Part shown: in pieces, positions 55,501 to 64,000 of the stretch
How positions within the stretch are numbered: position 1 is the first letter of the stretch
How the letters are laid out: each line of letters begins with the position of its first letter
From: Chitinimonas prasina
Lineage (GTDB): Bacteria; Pseudomonadota; Gammaproteobacteria; Burkholderiales; Chitinimonadaceae
Assembly: GCF_030160395.1 (NCBI RefSeq)
Contig: NZ_BSOG01000001.1
Coordinates: forward strand, 338,117-402,116
Direction: 5' to 3'
DNA length: 64,000 nucleotides
The notes under the pieces: generated by a model
What the model was told of the DNA's origin: nothing
The model's input: the letters and a program-made list of their open reading frames with translations, nothing else
Databases searched by the model: none
Made by a program: the position numbers and the translations under genes

Positions 55501-58214
55501 GTCCGGCCAGCCAGCGGTTTACCCACCAGGCTGGCCAGGGCCAGTTGCATGGGTGTGCCGTTGGCCCCCATCTCCTCGACCTTGAGCCCGGGCTGCAAGG
55601 CCGCAGGCCACAGCGCCGTGGCGTTGGCCGCCGTCTGCACCTCGCCATTGGGGTCACGGTATTCCAGCTCGGCGCGCAGCCACATCGGCCGCGAGGGCAT
55701 GGGCCAGCCACTCAGCGCCAGGCTAGCGCCGCCTGCCTTATCCAGGGTGGCGTCCAGCACGCTCAGCACCTGCTCTCCGCCCTCTCCTTCACCACTCAGG
55801 CCCAGCACTTCAGGCGATACATCGCCGCGCGAGAAATAGAAGCCATCGAAATCATCAAGGCTGCGACCGCCCATGGGCGAAACGGACGCCCGCAGCTTCA
55901 CCTTTTCGCCCGCAGCAGGGCCGCCTGCCAGATATTGCACCTGGGCCACGGCATTCACCTTGTCGCTGGCCACGGCATGGGCTGGCAGCTTCAGGGCACC
56001 CCGCATCAGCGGCACCCGGAACTCCGCCACATTGAAATCACCGGCCGAGCCCAGGCTATCCACCTGCTCGCCCCGCTTACGCTCCATCACCACATCGTAG
56101 CTGCCCAGCTTGGCCGCTTCCGGCACCTTCCAGCTCAGGGTGGCGGCACCGTTCTTCCAGCTCACCGGCAGCACCACGCTGTCGTCCGAACCACGGTGCG
56201 TCAGCTTGATCTGGTTGGGCAGTTTGGCATCGGCCAGCCAGCCAAAGCCACCCGCCGTCTTCTCGCGGGCGAACACCTTGATGGCAACGGTTTCGCCGGC
56301 ACGATAGAGGCCGCGATCAAACACTGCATGAAAGGTACGGCGATAGTCACGGTCGTATTCCGTGTTCAGGCCAAAGCGCCACGACTCGATGCCTTGGTCC
56401 CACTCCGAGGAGACAAAGCTGACATCATCGCCCAGGCGGGCAAAGGCATAGATGGGGCAGTCATAGCGTGAACCCGGCAGCGGCTGGGCATGGCGCCATA
56501 CGCCCTGCTTGTCGGTCTTGCCGCTGGCCAGCAGCTTGCCCTTGCAATCAAGCAGGCTGACACTGGCCGCATTGACCAGCCAGCCCTTGTCCAGCGTGGT
56601 CACCCACACCAGCGCATCGTCGAAACCACGACGGAAGTGCACGCCCAGATTGGTCACCAGGCCGCCTGCGGCTATCTGCATGGGCGCCACCGGCTGCAAC
56701 AGGCGCTGCCCCAGGCGGGTGCTCTCCACTTCCACGATGGTCAGGCCCGATTGCGGCAGCGGTATGCCTATCACTTCGGCCGCCTTGTCGTCGTTGGGCG
56801 CCGGCAGGCGATAGCGCTTCACATCGGCCACCCCCTTGAGCAGCGACGCCGCCCGGTAGTCCTGGTTTTCACTGCCGTTGGCGCCACGGCGCAGGCGCAA
56901 GTACCAATTCAGTATGTCTGCCTCGCGGGTCAGCGTCAGTTGCCGGTACACCAGGCCCAGGCTGGCCTGGTTGGGCGCAGCATTGCCAGTGGCGGCCTTG
57001 GCCAGGTCCACGATCTTGTCCAACACGCCCGTCGCAGCAGGTTCGTTTGCGCGCGCTGCCTCGCCGACATTGCGCACCGTCACCGGCAGCGCCCCTACCG
57101 ACCGCTCGACGATACCGAAGCTGGCCGCGAACTTGGCCAGAGGCGGGAAGCTGTCGAGTTTGACGGCCAGCGGAAACTCCTTGGCATTGGACAAAGGCCG
57201 GTTGAACTCATCACGCAGATTGGCAGGCAGGCTCAGGCGCAAGGTGCCGCCCTCGGGGAACAAGGGCTTGAAACGCACCCCCTGCACCGGCTCCATGCGC
57301 TTGCCGTCTTCGTCTTCCAGCGTGCCCGGTTCGTTGATGATGGGCTCGGCGGCCCAGCGCTGCTTGCCATCGTTGCTGCTCAATACGATGGCGCGGGCCG
57401 TGGTCGCGCTGACCGAGGCACTGAAATACAGCTCAATCGGGCTGATGGGTACACAACCTGCCGTCCCACGGGTGCGCTCGCATGTCAGCGTCGCTGTAAA
57501 GTGGGGGCGCACCTGATAGTCAAAGCTCATGGGCTCGCGCAGGCTCAAGCCGTTTGCGGTGGCAAGGCCGGCGTCGAATACCAGCTTGATGGCCGTATCA
57601 GCCGGCAATGGGCGCTGGCAGCGCAGCGCCACGCCATTGTCGGGCCAGCCCGCTGGCGCGCCAAATACCGCCTTGAACAGTTTGTCCCGCTCGGCTGCAG
57701 CCAACACCACCACGGGCAGACGCTCACGCAGGCCAGCAACTTCACAGCGGGTCTTGGCCAGCAGGCTTTGCGGCGTAGGGGCGACATCAAAGGGAATGAT
57801 GAAGACCTGATTGTCGGCCACCCAATCGCCACTGCTGGGCCAGGTACGGCCATATCGTCCACCTGGCTCAGGCCCGCCGGTGCTGAAGTCATATCGCACG
57901 GCGGCCAACGCCTCACCCTTCAGGGTCTTGGTCCCCGGCTTGAGCGAGAACTGGCATTGCTTGCCGTCAGGCAGGTCACGCACAAAGTCATAGACCCAGG
58001 TCTTGTCGTCTATCCAGCGGCCACTGCCCTGCTCATCACCACACGCGATACTGAACGGGTCGGGCAGGCGTGGATCGCCAAACCGCACCATGGCATCGCT
58101 GAATATGGCCTTGGCCTGGCGGATATTACGTACCGCACCTTGTGGTGAAAATGATTCGACTTCAGCAGCGGTGGCCAGGCCGCACAACAGGGCGGCAAAC
58201 AAGGCTGGACGCAT
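52581..58214 (-). CDS. Alpha-2-macroglobulin family protein with thioester motif
   Basis: Huge periplasmic protein (1877 residues) that traps proteases. Signal peptide MRPALFAALLCGLATAA; MG domains and a bait-like region (around 600-1250) precede the thioester motif CLEQ at Cys1428 in YPYTCLEQQTSRAF. The receptor-like C-terminal domains follow (TVEYTVRLNTRGDFALPPTR). No lipobox is present, unlike E. coli YfhM, and no penicillin-binding protein 1C gene is adjacent. A GGAGGT ribosome site is 6 bases before the ATG. Confidence 0.93.
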   Translation of the reverse strand: MRPALFAALLCGLATAAEVESFSPQGAVRNIRQAKAIFSDAMVRFGDPRLPDPFSIACGDEQGSGRWIDDKTWVYDFVRDLPDGKQCQFSLKPGTKTLKGEALAAVRYDFSTGGPEPGGRYGRTWPSSGDWVADNQVFIIPFDVAPTPQSLLAKTRCEVAGLRERLPVVVLAAAERDKLFKAVFGAPAGWPDNGVALRCQRPLPADTAIKLVFDAGLATANGLSLREPMSFDYQVRPHFTATLTCERTRGTAGCVPISPIELYFSASVSATTARAIVLSSNDGKQRWAAEPIINEPGTLEDEDGKRMEPVQGVRFKPLFPEGGTLRLSLPANLRDEFNRPLSNAKEFPLAVKLDSFPPLAKFAASFGIVERSVGALPVTVRNVGEAARANEPAATGVLDKIVDLAKAATGNAAPNQASLGLVYRQLTLTREADILNWYLRLRRGANGSENQDYRAASLLKGVADVKRYRLPAPNDDKAAEVIGIPLPQSGLTIVEVESTRLGQRLLQPVAPMQIAAGGLVTNLGVHFRRGFDDALVWVTTLDKGWLVNAASVSLLDCKGKLLASGKTDKQGVWRHAQPLPGSRYDCPIYAFARLGDDVSFVSSEWDQGIESWRFGLNTEYDRDYRRTFHAVFDRGLYRAGETVAIKVFAREKTAGGFGWLADAKLPNQIKLTHRGSDDSVVLPVSWKNGAATLSWKVPEAAKLGSYDVVMERKRGEQVDSLGSAGDFNVAEFRVPLMRGALKLPAHAVASDKVNAVAQVQYLAGGPAAGEKVKLRASVSPMGGRSLDDFDGFYFSRGDVSPEVLGLSGEGEGGEQVLSVLDATLDKAGGASLALSGWPMPSRPMWLRAELEYRDPNGEVQTAANATALWPAALQPGLKVEEMGANGTPMQLALASLVGKPLAGRTVKAEAWLRQVFSHRKRLVGGFYSYESTTRYKALGELCSGRTDARGRMPCLLPAKHVGEIVVRVAAQDDAGKTAYTYDEVYAYGDGTSWSGGSDSDRIDLIADKKTYEPGETATLRVQMPFREATALIAVERESVLEWRTQNLTAANPVVKVPLKASHGPNVYVSVLVVRGRLMDPAATAMVDLAKPAYKLGIIKLPVGIKGYKLDVKVTADKALYQVRDKAMVRIAVKTPDGKPAAKGAEVALAAVDEGLLALRANDSWKLLEAMLGERPYGLNTATAQGQVIGKRHYGRKAVPAGGGGGRNGTRELFDTLLLWKARVVLDAKGEAMVEVPLNDSLTSFRIVAVANAGADRFGTGSTSIRASKDVMLFSGLARSVRQGDRFEAGFTVRNTTSQALKLVVRPKVQGLAALAPQQVELAGGAAQELLWPVTVPGDASELKWTVEVASDSGKLYDTISQPQAVLEAVPVRVLQATLAQLAPDYNLPVARPADALPGRGGLEVTLSPSLVAALDGVEGYFRRYPYTCLEQQTSRAFGLNDQAGWQAVVGQLDAYLDSDGLAMYFPGLSRGSPVLTAHLLTLSAESGWALPDAGRERMKSALTAYVQGRLAITPSGSNSTNRAAYKLDAIAALARHGAARPAMLDGLVLEPNRWSTATLLDWMAVLDKVTDLPQRAERIKEARQVLNARLDLSGTTLNFSGTERWEGWWMMDSQDADAARILIAALDRKEKQADLGRIARGLVGRQQRGHWDTTVANVWGTLALRRFAAEVEAGQPTGRTVAKLVGEQSLDWDKSAKGGSLKLAWPDKSGSLGLSHQGSGKPWAVIQARAALPLKAPLASGYRVEKQWTAVEARGKGQARGDVWRVRLTIHAQADMSWVAINDPIPAGAQLLGRGFATDSKLLASNEESSGAGPTFEEKGDTAYKAYYEWLPKGSHTVEYTVRLNTRGDFALPPTRVEALYAPERFGEIPNPALKIE

Positions 58215-58370
58215 GGGTAGACCTCCGGGGTAGCTCTGATTTTGCTACATGGTAGCAGGACACCCCGCATATGCCGTAGGAATGCCCGATGACAAGCGTG
58301 CGCTTGACCGGGCGATTGCGTATAAAATACCGCATCGTCTGGACACATCAGCACCTACTAGAAAAGCATC

Positions 58371-58946
58371 ATGACCACACAAGAAGAGAAGACACGACGG
58401 GCCGAATTGATCGCAGCCGCCAGCCGGCTGTTCAAGGAGCAAGGTTATGAGCGCACCACCGTGCGTGACTTGGCCCAGGCGGTTGGCATGCAATCGGGCA
58501 GCCTGTTCTATCACTTCCGCACCAAGGAAGAGATGCTGGTCGCCGTGATGGCTGCCGGCATAGGCGATCTGACCGATCGCCTGGAAGAAGCGCTGGGCCA
58601 GGCCAAGACGCCGATGGAAAAGCTGCGCACCGTCTGCCGTGTCCACCTCGACACCCTGCTGGGCGATGACAAGGGCGCCCTGTCGGTGCTGCTGTATGAA
58701 TGGCCCAGCCTTTCGGACAAGGCCCGCGCCGAACTGATCAAGCTTCGTGACAGCTATGAGCGCGACTGGCAACAGGTGCTGGACGAAGCCGCCGCCGCCG
58801 GCCTGGTACACGAAGACACCCGCCTGCTGCGCAAGGTGCTGCTGGGCGGTCTGCACTGGACCATAATGTGGTATCGCCCGGAAGGCGGCGGCACGCCATC
58901 CGACCTGGCCGACCGCATACTCGAGCTGATCATCCGCAAGAAGTAA
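58371..58946 (+). CDS. TetR-family transcriptional regulator
   Basis: A 191-residue repressor. The N-terminal HTH is ELIAAASRLFKEQGYERTTV followed by RDLAQAVGMQSGSLFYHFRTKEEML with its SLFYHF signature; the C-terminal half is a helical ligand domain ending ELIIRKK. A TATAAAAT box lies about 50 bases upstream. It diverges from the macroglobulin gene and may not be linked to it. Confidence 0.92.
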   Translation: MTTQEEKTRRAELIAAASRLFKEQGYERTTVRDLAQAVGMQSGSLFYHFRTKEEMLVAVMAAGIGDLTDRLEEALGQAKTPMEKLRTVCRVHLDTLLGDDKGALSVLLYEWPSLSDKARAELIKLRDSYERDWQQVLDEAAAAGLVHEDTRLLRKVLLGGLHWTIMWYRPEGGGTPSDLADRILELIIRKK

Positions 58947-58967
58947 GCCGCCACGCCACGGTAAAAG

Positions 58968-58995
58968 CAACGCCCTCCCATACAGGAGGGCGTTG
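58968..58995 (+). terminator. Terminator after the TetR gene
   Basis: CAACGCCCTCC (58968-58978) pairs with 58985-58995 across a 6-nt loop, followed by TCGTTTG. Confidence 0.82.
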
Positions 58996-59176
58996 TCGTT
59001 TGTGTCGTCGCCTATCCACCGCCGCTAGCGAGACTCTCGCGCGGCGGCGAGTGCGGGGGGATACAACCAGGAGAGCGCCTGCGGGTTCAGCTTGCGCTGC
59101 TGTTGCGCACCAGAGTTGCCCTGGCGCCTGCCCCGCCCCCCCATCCGCCATCCCTGGCTTGGGTTCATATCGGGCG

Positions 59177-59560
59177 CTAGCGCTCCAGCGTACGCACCCG
59201 CGTCACGTAATACATGGTCTCGCCAAAGCAGGTGGTGGGCACACCTACATGCTGCTCGTAATAGAGCGTCACCTTCTTGCCCATGCTGTCATTGATGGCC
59301 TGCACCAGCTTTTCGTCATGCACGGTAAAGGGGAATTTCTCGGCCAAGGTCCCAGGGATATTGATCATGGCCAGCTCGCCCTCCCAGGTCTTGCAGATCC
59401 AGCCCTTCTTGGACAGCTTCTCCACATAGCCAGCCCGCTCGCCCTCGGCATAGCTCCAGCTGGTCACCACCCAGAGATAGCCAGCCAGCGAGAACCCAGT
59501 CAGCAGCAACAGGCCCAACAGCCAGCGGCCCCAACGTAGATTGGCGAACGGGTTTTGCAT
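59177..59560 (-). CDS. Single-pass membrane protein, unknown
   Basis: A 127-residue protein with an N-terminal membrane helix (RWLLGLLLLTGFSLAGYLWVV) and a soluble C-terminal part: SYAEGERAGYVEKLSKKGWI, TWEGELAMINIPG, then CFGETMYYVTRV. It resembles conserved hypothetical proteins with a YVEKLSxKGWICKTWEGEL core. The ATG at 59560 (MQNPFANLRWGRWLLG) is preferred to the GTG at 59566. Confidence 0.78.
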   Translation of the reverse strand: MQNPFANLRWGRWLLGLLLLTGFSLAGYLWVVTSWSYAEGERAGYVEKLSKKGWICKTWEGELAMINIPGTLAEKFPFTVHDEKLVQAINDSMGKKVTLYYEQHVGVPTTCFGETMYYVTRVRTLER

Positions 59561-59700
59561 GGTCACAGCTCTCGATAGCGGTCATGAACGGCCGCAATCT
59601 TAGAACCGTGACGTGGAATAGGCGAGTGTTTCCGAATGTGTCCCTATCTTGCACACGCTTGGGCGCGAACAGAATCGCAAACAGCACCGTGGTCCAGATG

Positions 59701-60435
59701 CTACTCCGGCGGCAGATAGTTACTCAGATGCCGCTCCAGCCGCCCCTCTGACAAAGCTTTTGCAATAGCCTTATCCATCCGTGCCACCAATGCCGGGTCA
59801 GTATCCGGGGGATAGACTGGGTAGAGCGCGATCGGCGGCACTGGTATTTTCACCAGGCGATACTGCACCGAGGCAATGGGTCGAAAGAAGAGTGGGGTCA
59901 GGGGATTGGAAAAATACGCCGCATCGATGCGACCCAGCCGCAGCTTGCCCAGGTTGGCCAGCTCCCACTCGGGCACCCCGGTCCTGTCCATATTGATGCC
60001 AGGGTTATCGAGAAAATCCGGGTTTTTGCCGCCCACGGTCCAACCTATGGTAAAGCCAGCCAGATCCTCCGGGCGGTTAAGCTGCTTAAGCGGCGATGCT
60101 GGCAGTACCGCCAGGCAAGGCTCGAAACGGGCAACCAAGGTGTTGCCGAACCGTAGCTGCTGCAGGCGCTCCGGGGTACGGGTCAGGATGGGGGAGAACT
60201 GCAGCTTGCCCAGCCGCAGATCTTCCACCAACCGGCTGACTGTTACCGCACCATGCCAGCGCAAGGTGACCCCGGCACGGGGCGCCACGTCCTGGTTGTA
60301 GAAATCCACCAGCGCCCCGCTCACCTTGTCGTTACCGGTAGCAATGATCCAGGGCGCTACGGAAAACGCCCCAACCTCCAGGGTCTGTGCCTGCAAGGAG
60401 CAGCTCAGACATAGGGCCAGCAAGCATCGGTACAT
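59701..60435 (-). CDS. Periplasmic solute-binding protein (family 3-like)
   Basis: A 244-residue exported protein: signal peptide MYRCLLALCLSCSLQAQ and a bacterial extracellular solute-binding (SBP_bac_3-like) fold (GALVDFYNQDVAPRAGVTLR, LRLGKLQFSPILTRTPERLQ, ALSEGRLERHLSNYLPPE). No transporter genes flank it, so it could be an orphan receptor or sensory domain. Ligand unknown. Confidence 0.8.
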   Translation of the reverse strand: MYRCLLALCLSCSLQAQTLEVGAFSVAPWIIATGNDKVSGALVDFYNQDVAPRAGVTLRWHGAVTVSRLVEDLRLGKLQFSPILTRTPERLQQLRFGNTLVARFEPCLAVLPASPLKQLNRPEDLAGFTIGWTVGGKNPDFLDNPGINMDRTGVPEWELANLGKLRLGRIDAAYFSNPLTPLFFRPIASVQYRLVKIPVPPIALYPVYPPDTDPALVARMDKAIAKALSEGRLERHLSNYLPPE

Positions 60436-60490
60436 GGATAGGGTGTCTCCAGTGGGCATGCATCCAGTCTAGATCACCCCCCCAGCCGTG

Positions 60491-62296
60491 TCAGATTGCC
60501 TCGGTACGCTGCAGCAACCAGTCGCGCGCGGCGCCCTCCACCAAGGGCAGCAAACGGCTGCGCACAGTGGCGTGGTAGTCATTGAGCCAGGCCAGTTCAT
60601 CGGCACGCAGCAGCGCCTTGTCCACGCAACGGGTATCGATGGGGCACAGGGTCAACGTCTCGAACGCCAGGAACTCGCCAAACTCGCCACCGCCGGCTGA
60701 TACATTCAGCAGCAGGTTCTCGATACGCACACCCCACTGGCCCGGCCGATAGATACCCGGCTCGTTGGAGGTGATCATGCCCAATTCCATGGCGGTATGC
60801 GGCTCGGGTGGGCTATGGGGCGAGATGGACTGCGGCCCCTCGTGCACATTGAGGAAATAGCCCACGCCATGGCCAGTACCATGGCCGAAATCGATATTGG
60901 CCGCCCAGATGGGCGCCCTTGCCAGCGCATCCAGCAGCGGGCTGCGGGTGCCTTGCGGAAAACGTGCCATCGACAGCGCAATCATGCCCTTGAGTACCAG
61001 GGTGAAATCGCGCTGCTGCGCCGGGCTGACCTGGCCCACCGCCACCACACGGGTGATATCGGTGGTGCCACCCAGGTACTGGCCACCAGAGTCGATCAGC
61101 AGCAGGCCGTCGCCCTCTATCACGGCGTGGCTTTCGCGGGTGGCGCGGTAATGCGGCATGGCGCCGTTGCCATTGAAACCGGCAATGGTGGCAAAACTGG
61201 GGCAGACAAAGCCGGCACGGCGCTGGCGTGCGGCAGTGATCTGCTCGTCTATGGTCAGCTCGGTCACCCGCTCACGCCCCAGCGCCTGCTCCAGCCAGCT
61301 GAAGAACTCGCACAGCGCAGCGCCGTCCTGCTCCATGGCCTGCCGCACAAACCCGGCCTCGGCCTCGCTCTTGCGCGACTTGGCAAAGGTGGAGGGGTTG
61401 ATGGCCTCGATCACCCTGACACCTGCCGGCACGGCCTGGCGCAGTCCCAGCGTGATGCGGCGCGGGTCGATCAACAGGCTGGCGGCTGCTGGCAGCGCCG
61501 CCAGGGCGGCGGCGGCCTCGGCATACCCGGCCACCTGCACGCCATCCCCCGCCAGCTTGGCGGCCAAGGCCGCATCCACCTTGCCGGCCGCCACAAACAG
61601 GGTGGCGCCATGCTGGCCGATCAAGGCGTGGCCGACGAACACCGGGTTGTAGTTCACGTCGGCCCCGCGCAGATTCAGCAGCCAGGCCAGATCGTCGAGG
61701 GTAGAAACAAAGTGCCAGTCGGCGCCCAAACGTCGCATCTCGCCACGCAGCAGGGCCAGCTTGTCGGTCCGGCTCACCGTGGCATGGGGCGCTTCATGCT
61801 GGTAGATGGCGGCATCAGGCAGGCTGGGGCGATCGGTCCAGACGGTTTCCAGCAGATCCAGTTCGGTGCGCAGCACGATGCCCTGGGCATCCAGCGCAGC
61901 CTGCAGCGCACGGGCTGCCGCCAGCCCCAGCACGGCGCCATCGACGCCCACGCTGGCGCCCGCCGCCACATTGCCTGCCAGCCAATCGAGATGTGCCGGG
62001 CTGCTGGCCACCGCAATCTTCATCAGTGCAATGCCCGACCCAGCCAGCTCGGCCTCGGCCTGGGTCCAGTAGCGGCTGTCCACCCACAGCCCGGCAAAAT
62101 CGGCGGTCACCACCAGCGTGCCTACCGAGCCACGGAAACCCGTCAGCCAACGCCTGCCCTGCCAACGCCCAGGCAGGTACTCGGACAGATGCGGGTCGGC
62201 CGAGGGCACGATATAGGCCGCAAGGCCTTGCGCCAGCATGGCGCTACGCAAGGCAGCAATACGGGCGACGACGGGATTCTGGCTGGAGGCGTTCAT
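60491..62296 (-). CDS. Aminopeptidase P family protein (M24B)
   Basis: Cleaves N-terminal X-Pro bonds; 601 residues, like eukaryotic XPNPEP1. Two creatinase N-terminal domains (PSADPHLSEYLPGRWQGRRW, ...) precede the metallopeptidase domain with ligands in DSGGQYLGGTTDITRVV, HGTGHGVGYFLNVHEGP and TSNEPGIYRPGQWGVRIENL, then FETLTLCPID. The ATG at 62296 (MNASSQNPVVARIAALR) is preferred; the upstream frame overlaps a terminator. Confidence 0.93.
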   Translation of the reverse strand: MNASSQNPVVARIAALRSAMLAQGLAAYIVPSADPHLSEYLPGRWQGRRWLTGFRGSVGTLVVTADFAGLWVDSRYWTQAEAELAGSGIALMKIAVASSPAHLDWLAGNVAAGASVGVDGAVLGLAAARALQAALDAQGIVLRTELDLLETVWTDRPSLPDAAIYQHEAPHATVSRTDKLALLRGEMRRLGADWHFVSTLDDLAWLLNLRGADVNYNPVFVGHALIGQHGATLFVAAGKVDAALAAKLAGDGVQVAGYAEAAAALAALPAAASLLIDPRRITLGLRQAVPAGVRVIEAINPSTFAKSRKSEAEAGFVRQAMEQDGAALCEFFSWLEQALGRERVTELTIDEQITAARQRRAGFVCPSFATIAGFNGNGAMPHYRATRESHAVIEGDGLLLIDSGGQYLGGTTDITRVVAVGQVSPAQQRDFTLVLKGMIALSMARFPQGTRSPLLDALARAPIWAANIDFGHGTGHGVGYFLNVHEGPQSISPHSPPEPHTAMELGMITSNEPGIYRPGQWGVRIENLLLNVSAGGGEFGEFLAFETLTLCPIDTRCVDKALLRADELAWLNDYHATVRSRLLPLVEGAARDWLLQRTEAI

Positions 62297-62322
62297 GGCG
62301 ATTCCTGTACGGGATAGGAAAA

Positions 62323-62345
62323 CGACCGGCCTGTGGGGCCGGTCG
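62323..62345 (-). terminator. Hairpin terminator between uvrA and aminopeptidase P
   Basis: CGACCGGCC (62323-62331) pairs with GGCCGGTCG (62337-62345); on the minus strand GTTTTCC follows. A second bulged hairpin (62394-62418) lies between it and the uvrA stop. Confidence 0.75.
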
Positions 62346-62434
62346 CGACAGCGATTCGATAGGCGCGGCAAGGCGCCACTTTAGGCAGCGCAGCCCCCGC
62401 TGTATAGATACAGCCGGGGCACGCCGGCATGGGA

Positions 62435-64000
62435 TCAGCCCAGCAGCTTTTTCAGGTAGTGGCCGGTATGGCTGGCCGGGTTGGCCGCCACATCCTCGGG
62501 CGTGCCGGTCGCAATGATCTGGCCGCCACCTGCCCCACCCTCGGGGCCCAGGTCTACCAGCCAGTCGGCTACCTTGATCACATCCAGATTGTGCTCGATC
62601 ACCACCACCGTATTGCCATGCTCGGTCAGGCGCTGCAACACCGTCAGCAACAGGTCGATATCATGGAAATGCAGGCCGGTGGTCGGTTCATCCAGGATGT
62701 AGAGCGTGCGGCCGGTATCGCGTTTGGACAGCTCCAAGGCCAGCTTGACCCGCTGTGCCTCACCACCCGACAGCGTGGTGGCGCTCTGCCCCAGCCGGAT
62801 ATAGCTCAAGCCCACATCCATCAGGGTCTGCAGCTTGCGGGCTATGCTGGGCACGGCATCGAAGAATTCGCGCGCCTGCTCCACCGTCATCTCCAGCACC
62901 TCGGTGATGTTCTTGCCCTTGTACTGCACTTCCAGCGTCTCGCGGTTGTAGCGCTTGCCGTGGCAGACATCGCAGGGCACATACACATCCGGCAGGAAGT
63001 GCATCTCCACCTTGATCACGCCGTCGCCCTGGCAGGCCTCGCAGCGGCCACCCTTGACGTTGAAGGAGAAACGCCCCGGCCCATAGCCGCGTTCGCGCGA
63101 CATCGGCACGCCAGCGTACAGATCGCGTATCGGGGTAAACAGGCCGGTATAGGTCGCCGGGTTGGAACGCGGCGTGCGGCCTATGGGGGACTGGTCCACA
63201 TTGATGACCTTGTCGAACTGATTCAGCCCCACGATCTCGTCATGCGCGGCCGGCTCCTCGTTGCTGCCATAGATGGCGCGGGCCGCAGCGGCGTACAGGG
63301 TGTCGTTGATCAGGGTGGATTTACCCGAGCCGGACACCCCGGTGATGCAGACCATCATACCCAGCGGCAGGGCCAGGTTCACGCCCTTGAGGTTGTTGCC
63401 ACGGGCGCCTTTCAAGGTCAGCCAACGGTCTGGCTGCGGCTGGCGCCGCTGTGCGGGTACCGCAATCTTGCGCACGCCGGAGAGGAACTGGCCAGTGATG
63501 GAATCCGGGTTGGCCATGATTTCCTCCGGCCTGCCCACTCCCAGCACCTGGCCGCCGTGTTCACCGGCCCCTGGCCCCATGTCTACCAGGCAGTCGGCAG
63601 CGCGTATGGCATCCTCATCATGCTCCACCACGATCACGCTATTGCCCAGGTCGCGCAGGCGCATCAGCGTACCGAGCAGGCGGTCGTTATCACGCTGGTG
63701 CAGGCCGATGGAAGGCTCATCCAGCACGTACATGACGCCCGTCAGGCCCGAGCCTATCTGCGATGCCAGCCGTATGCGCTGTGCCTCGCCGCCCGATAGC
63801 GTGTCGGCCGACCGATCCAGGCTGAGGTAATCCAGCCCCACATTGACCAGGAAGCCCAGCCGGTCACCGATTTCCTTGACGATCTTCTCGGCAATCTGCG
63901 CCTTGTTACCCTGCAGGGTCAGCTCCGCAAAGAACTTGCTGGAATCACGCAAGGCCAGCTGGCTGATCTCGAATACATTCTTGTCGGCAATGCGCACATG
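62435..64000 (-). CDS. uvrA: Excinuclease ABC subunit A, partial (N-terminus beyond window)
   Basis: DNA-damage recognition ATPase of nucleotide excision repair. About 520 C-terminal residues of the usual ~940 are visible. Seen are the first-domain signature [19 protein letters not shown] with [14 protein letters not shown], the second Walker [11 protein letters not shown], the zinc-finger cysteines [20 protein letters not shown] to PCDVCHG, and [19 protein letters not shown] with [14 protein letters not shown]. The frame runs open past the window end. Identity is certain. Confidence 0.97.
   Translation of the reverse strand, partial: HVRIADKNVFEISQLALRDSSKFFAELTLQGNKAQIAEKIVKEIGDRLGFLVNVGLDYLSLDRSADTLSGGEAQRIRLASQIGSGLTGVMYVLDEPSIGLHQRDNDRLLGTLMRLRDLGNSVIVVEHDEDAIRAADCLVDMGPGAGEHGGQVLGVGRPEEIMANPDSITGQFLSGVRKIAVPAQRRQPQPDRWLTLKGARGNNLKGVNLALPLGMMVCITGVSGSGKSTLINDTLYAAAARAIYGSNEEPAAHDEIVGLNQFDKVINVDQSPIGRTPRSNPATYTGLFTPIRDLYAGVPMSRERGYGPGRFSFNVKGGRCEACQGDGVIKVEMHFLPDVYVPCDVCHGKRYNRETLEVQYKGKNITEVLEMTVEQAREFFDAVPSIARKLQTLMDVGLSYIRLGQSATTLSGGEAQRVKLALELSKRDTGRTLYILDEPTTGLHFHDIDLLLTVLQRLTEHGNTVVVIEHNLDVIKVADWLVDLGPEGGAGGGQIIATGTPEDVAANPASHTGHYLKKLLG

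Noticed and set aside
53265-56471. A 1068-codon plus-strand frame inside the macroglobulin gene
   Set aside because: Fully antisense to a gene with clear domains; composition is low-complexity Arg/Gln/His/Pro typical of a shadow.
59025-59144. A 39-residue minus-strand ORF (MGGRGRRQG start) downstream of the unknown membrane gene
   Set aside because: No ribosome site that I trust and strongly biased composition; kept only as a possibility.

Overview
This GC-rich window (about 60% G+C by eye) is ordinary chromosome of a Gram-negative betaproteobacterium. Several blocks support this: tpiA-secG-tRNA-Leu-nuoABCD, rlmE-ftsH-folP-glmM, divergent yhbY, a DUF4149 gene beside greA, DUF1841, a CobD/CbiB-like protein and betaproteobacterial-type NuoA-D. 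A Neisseriales relative (Chromobacterium/Chitinimonas-like) is my inference, not proven. I see no phage, insertion sequence, CRISPR array or rRNA.

Layout. 1-3431 (minus): tpiA-secG-tRNA-Leu(GAG)-nuoA-nuoB-nuoC-nuoD, with nuoD cut by the window edge. 3432-7555 (plus): the phosphate uptake operon pstS-pstC-pstA-pstB with a possible Pho box, a strong hairpin after pstS and a bidirectional terminator; phoU and phoBR are absent here. 7574-12483 (minus): rlmE-ftsH-folP-glmM, with yhbY diverging. 13123-19710 (minus): a TonB-like protein with a cytoplasmic N-terminal domain, a DUF4149 membrane protein, greA, and carAB with a terminator-like hairpin in the carA leader. 20019-29069: glutathione peroxidase, FIST-domain protein, DUF1841 protein, an outer-membrane barrel/FecR pair, a BepA-like protease, a secreted barnase with barstar, tsaD, and a tightly coupled CobD/CbiB - FAH hydrolase - small membrane protein trio. 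sodB follows with a clear promoter and terminator.

29953-32926 is the unusual part. It holds a broken receiver-histidine-kinase gene, a short HPt gene, fragments and about 1.4 kb of mostly non-coding sequence, and looks like a decaying signalling locus. Next come a nitronate monooxygenase-like flavoprotein, then the zinc operon zur - 38-residue membrane ORF - znuC - znuB - znuA, with a Zur-type palindrome at the zur start and a zinc-ribbon gene downstream.

38224-42049: rluD-pgeF-GNAT coupled by overlapping stop/start codons, divergent bamD, and two copies of a tRNA-Ala(GGC)/tRNA-Glu(TTC) unit. 42050-50739: a FAH-fold hydratase, a small unknown protein, an AraC regulator diverging from an EamA exporter, an YdeP-type molybdoenzyme with a small winged-helix-like protein and FdhD, and a PepSY - OmpR regulator - PhoQ-like kinase operon. 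50774-64000: a glycine-zipper protein, a Crp/Fnr regulator, a lipoprotein, a very large alpha-2-macroglobulin with an intact thioester motif, a TetR regulator, a small membrane protein, a solute-binding protein, an aminopeptidase P and the C-terminal half of uvrA.

The best leads for something undescribed are the 38-residue ORF fused by overlaps into the zinc operon, the TonB with an N-terminal helical/winged-helix-like domain, the barrel/FecR pair, the leader hairpin of carAB, and the covarying hairpin inside the duplicated tRNA unit.
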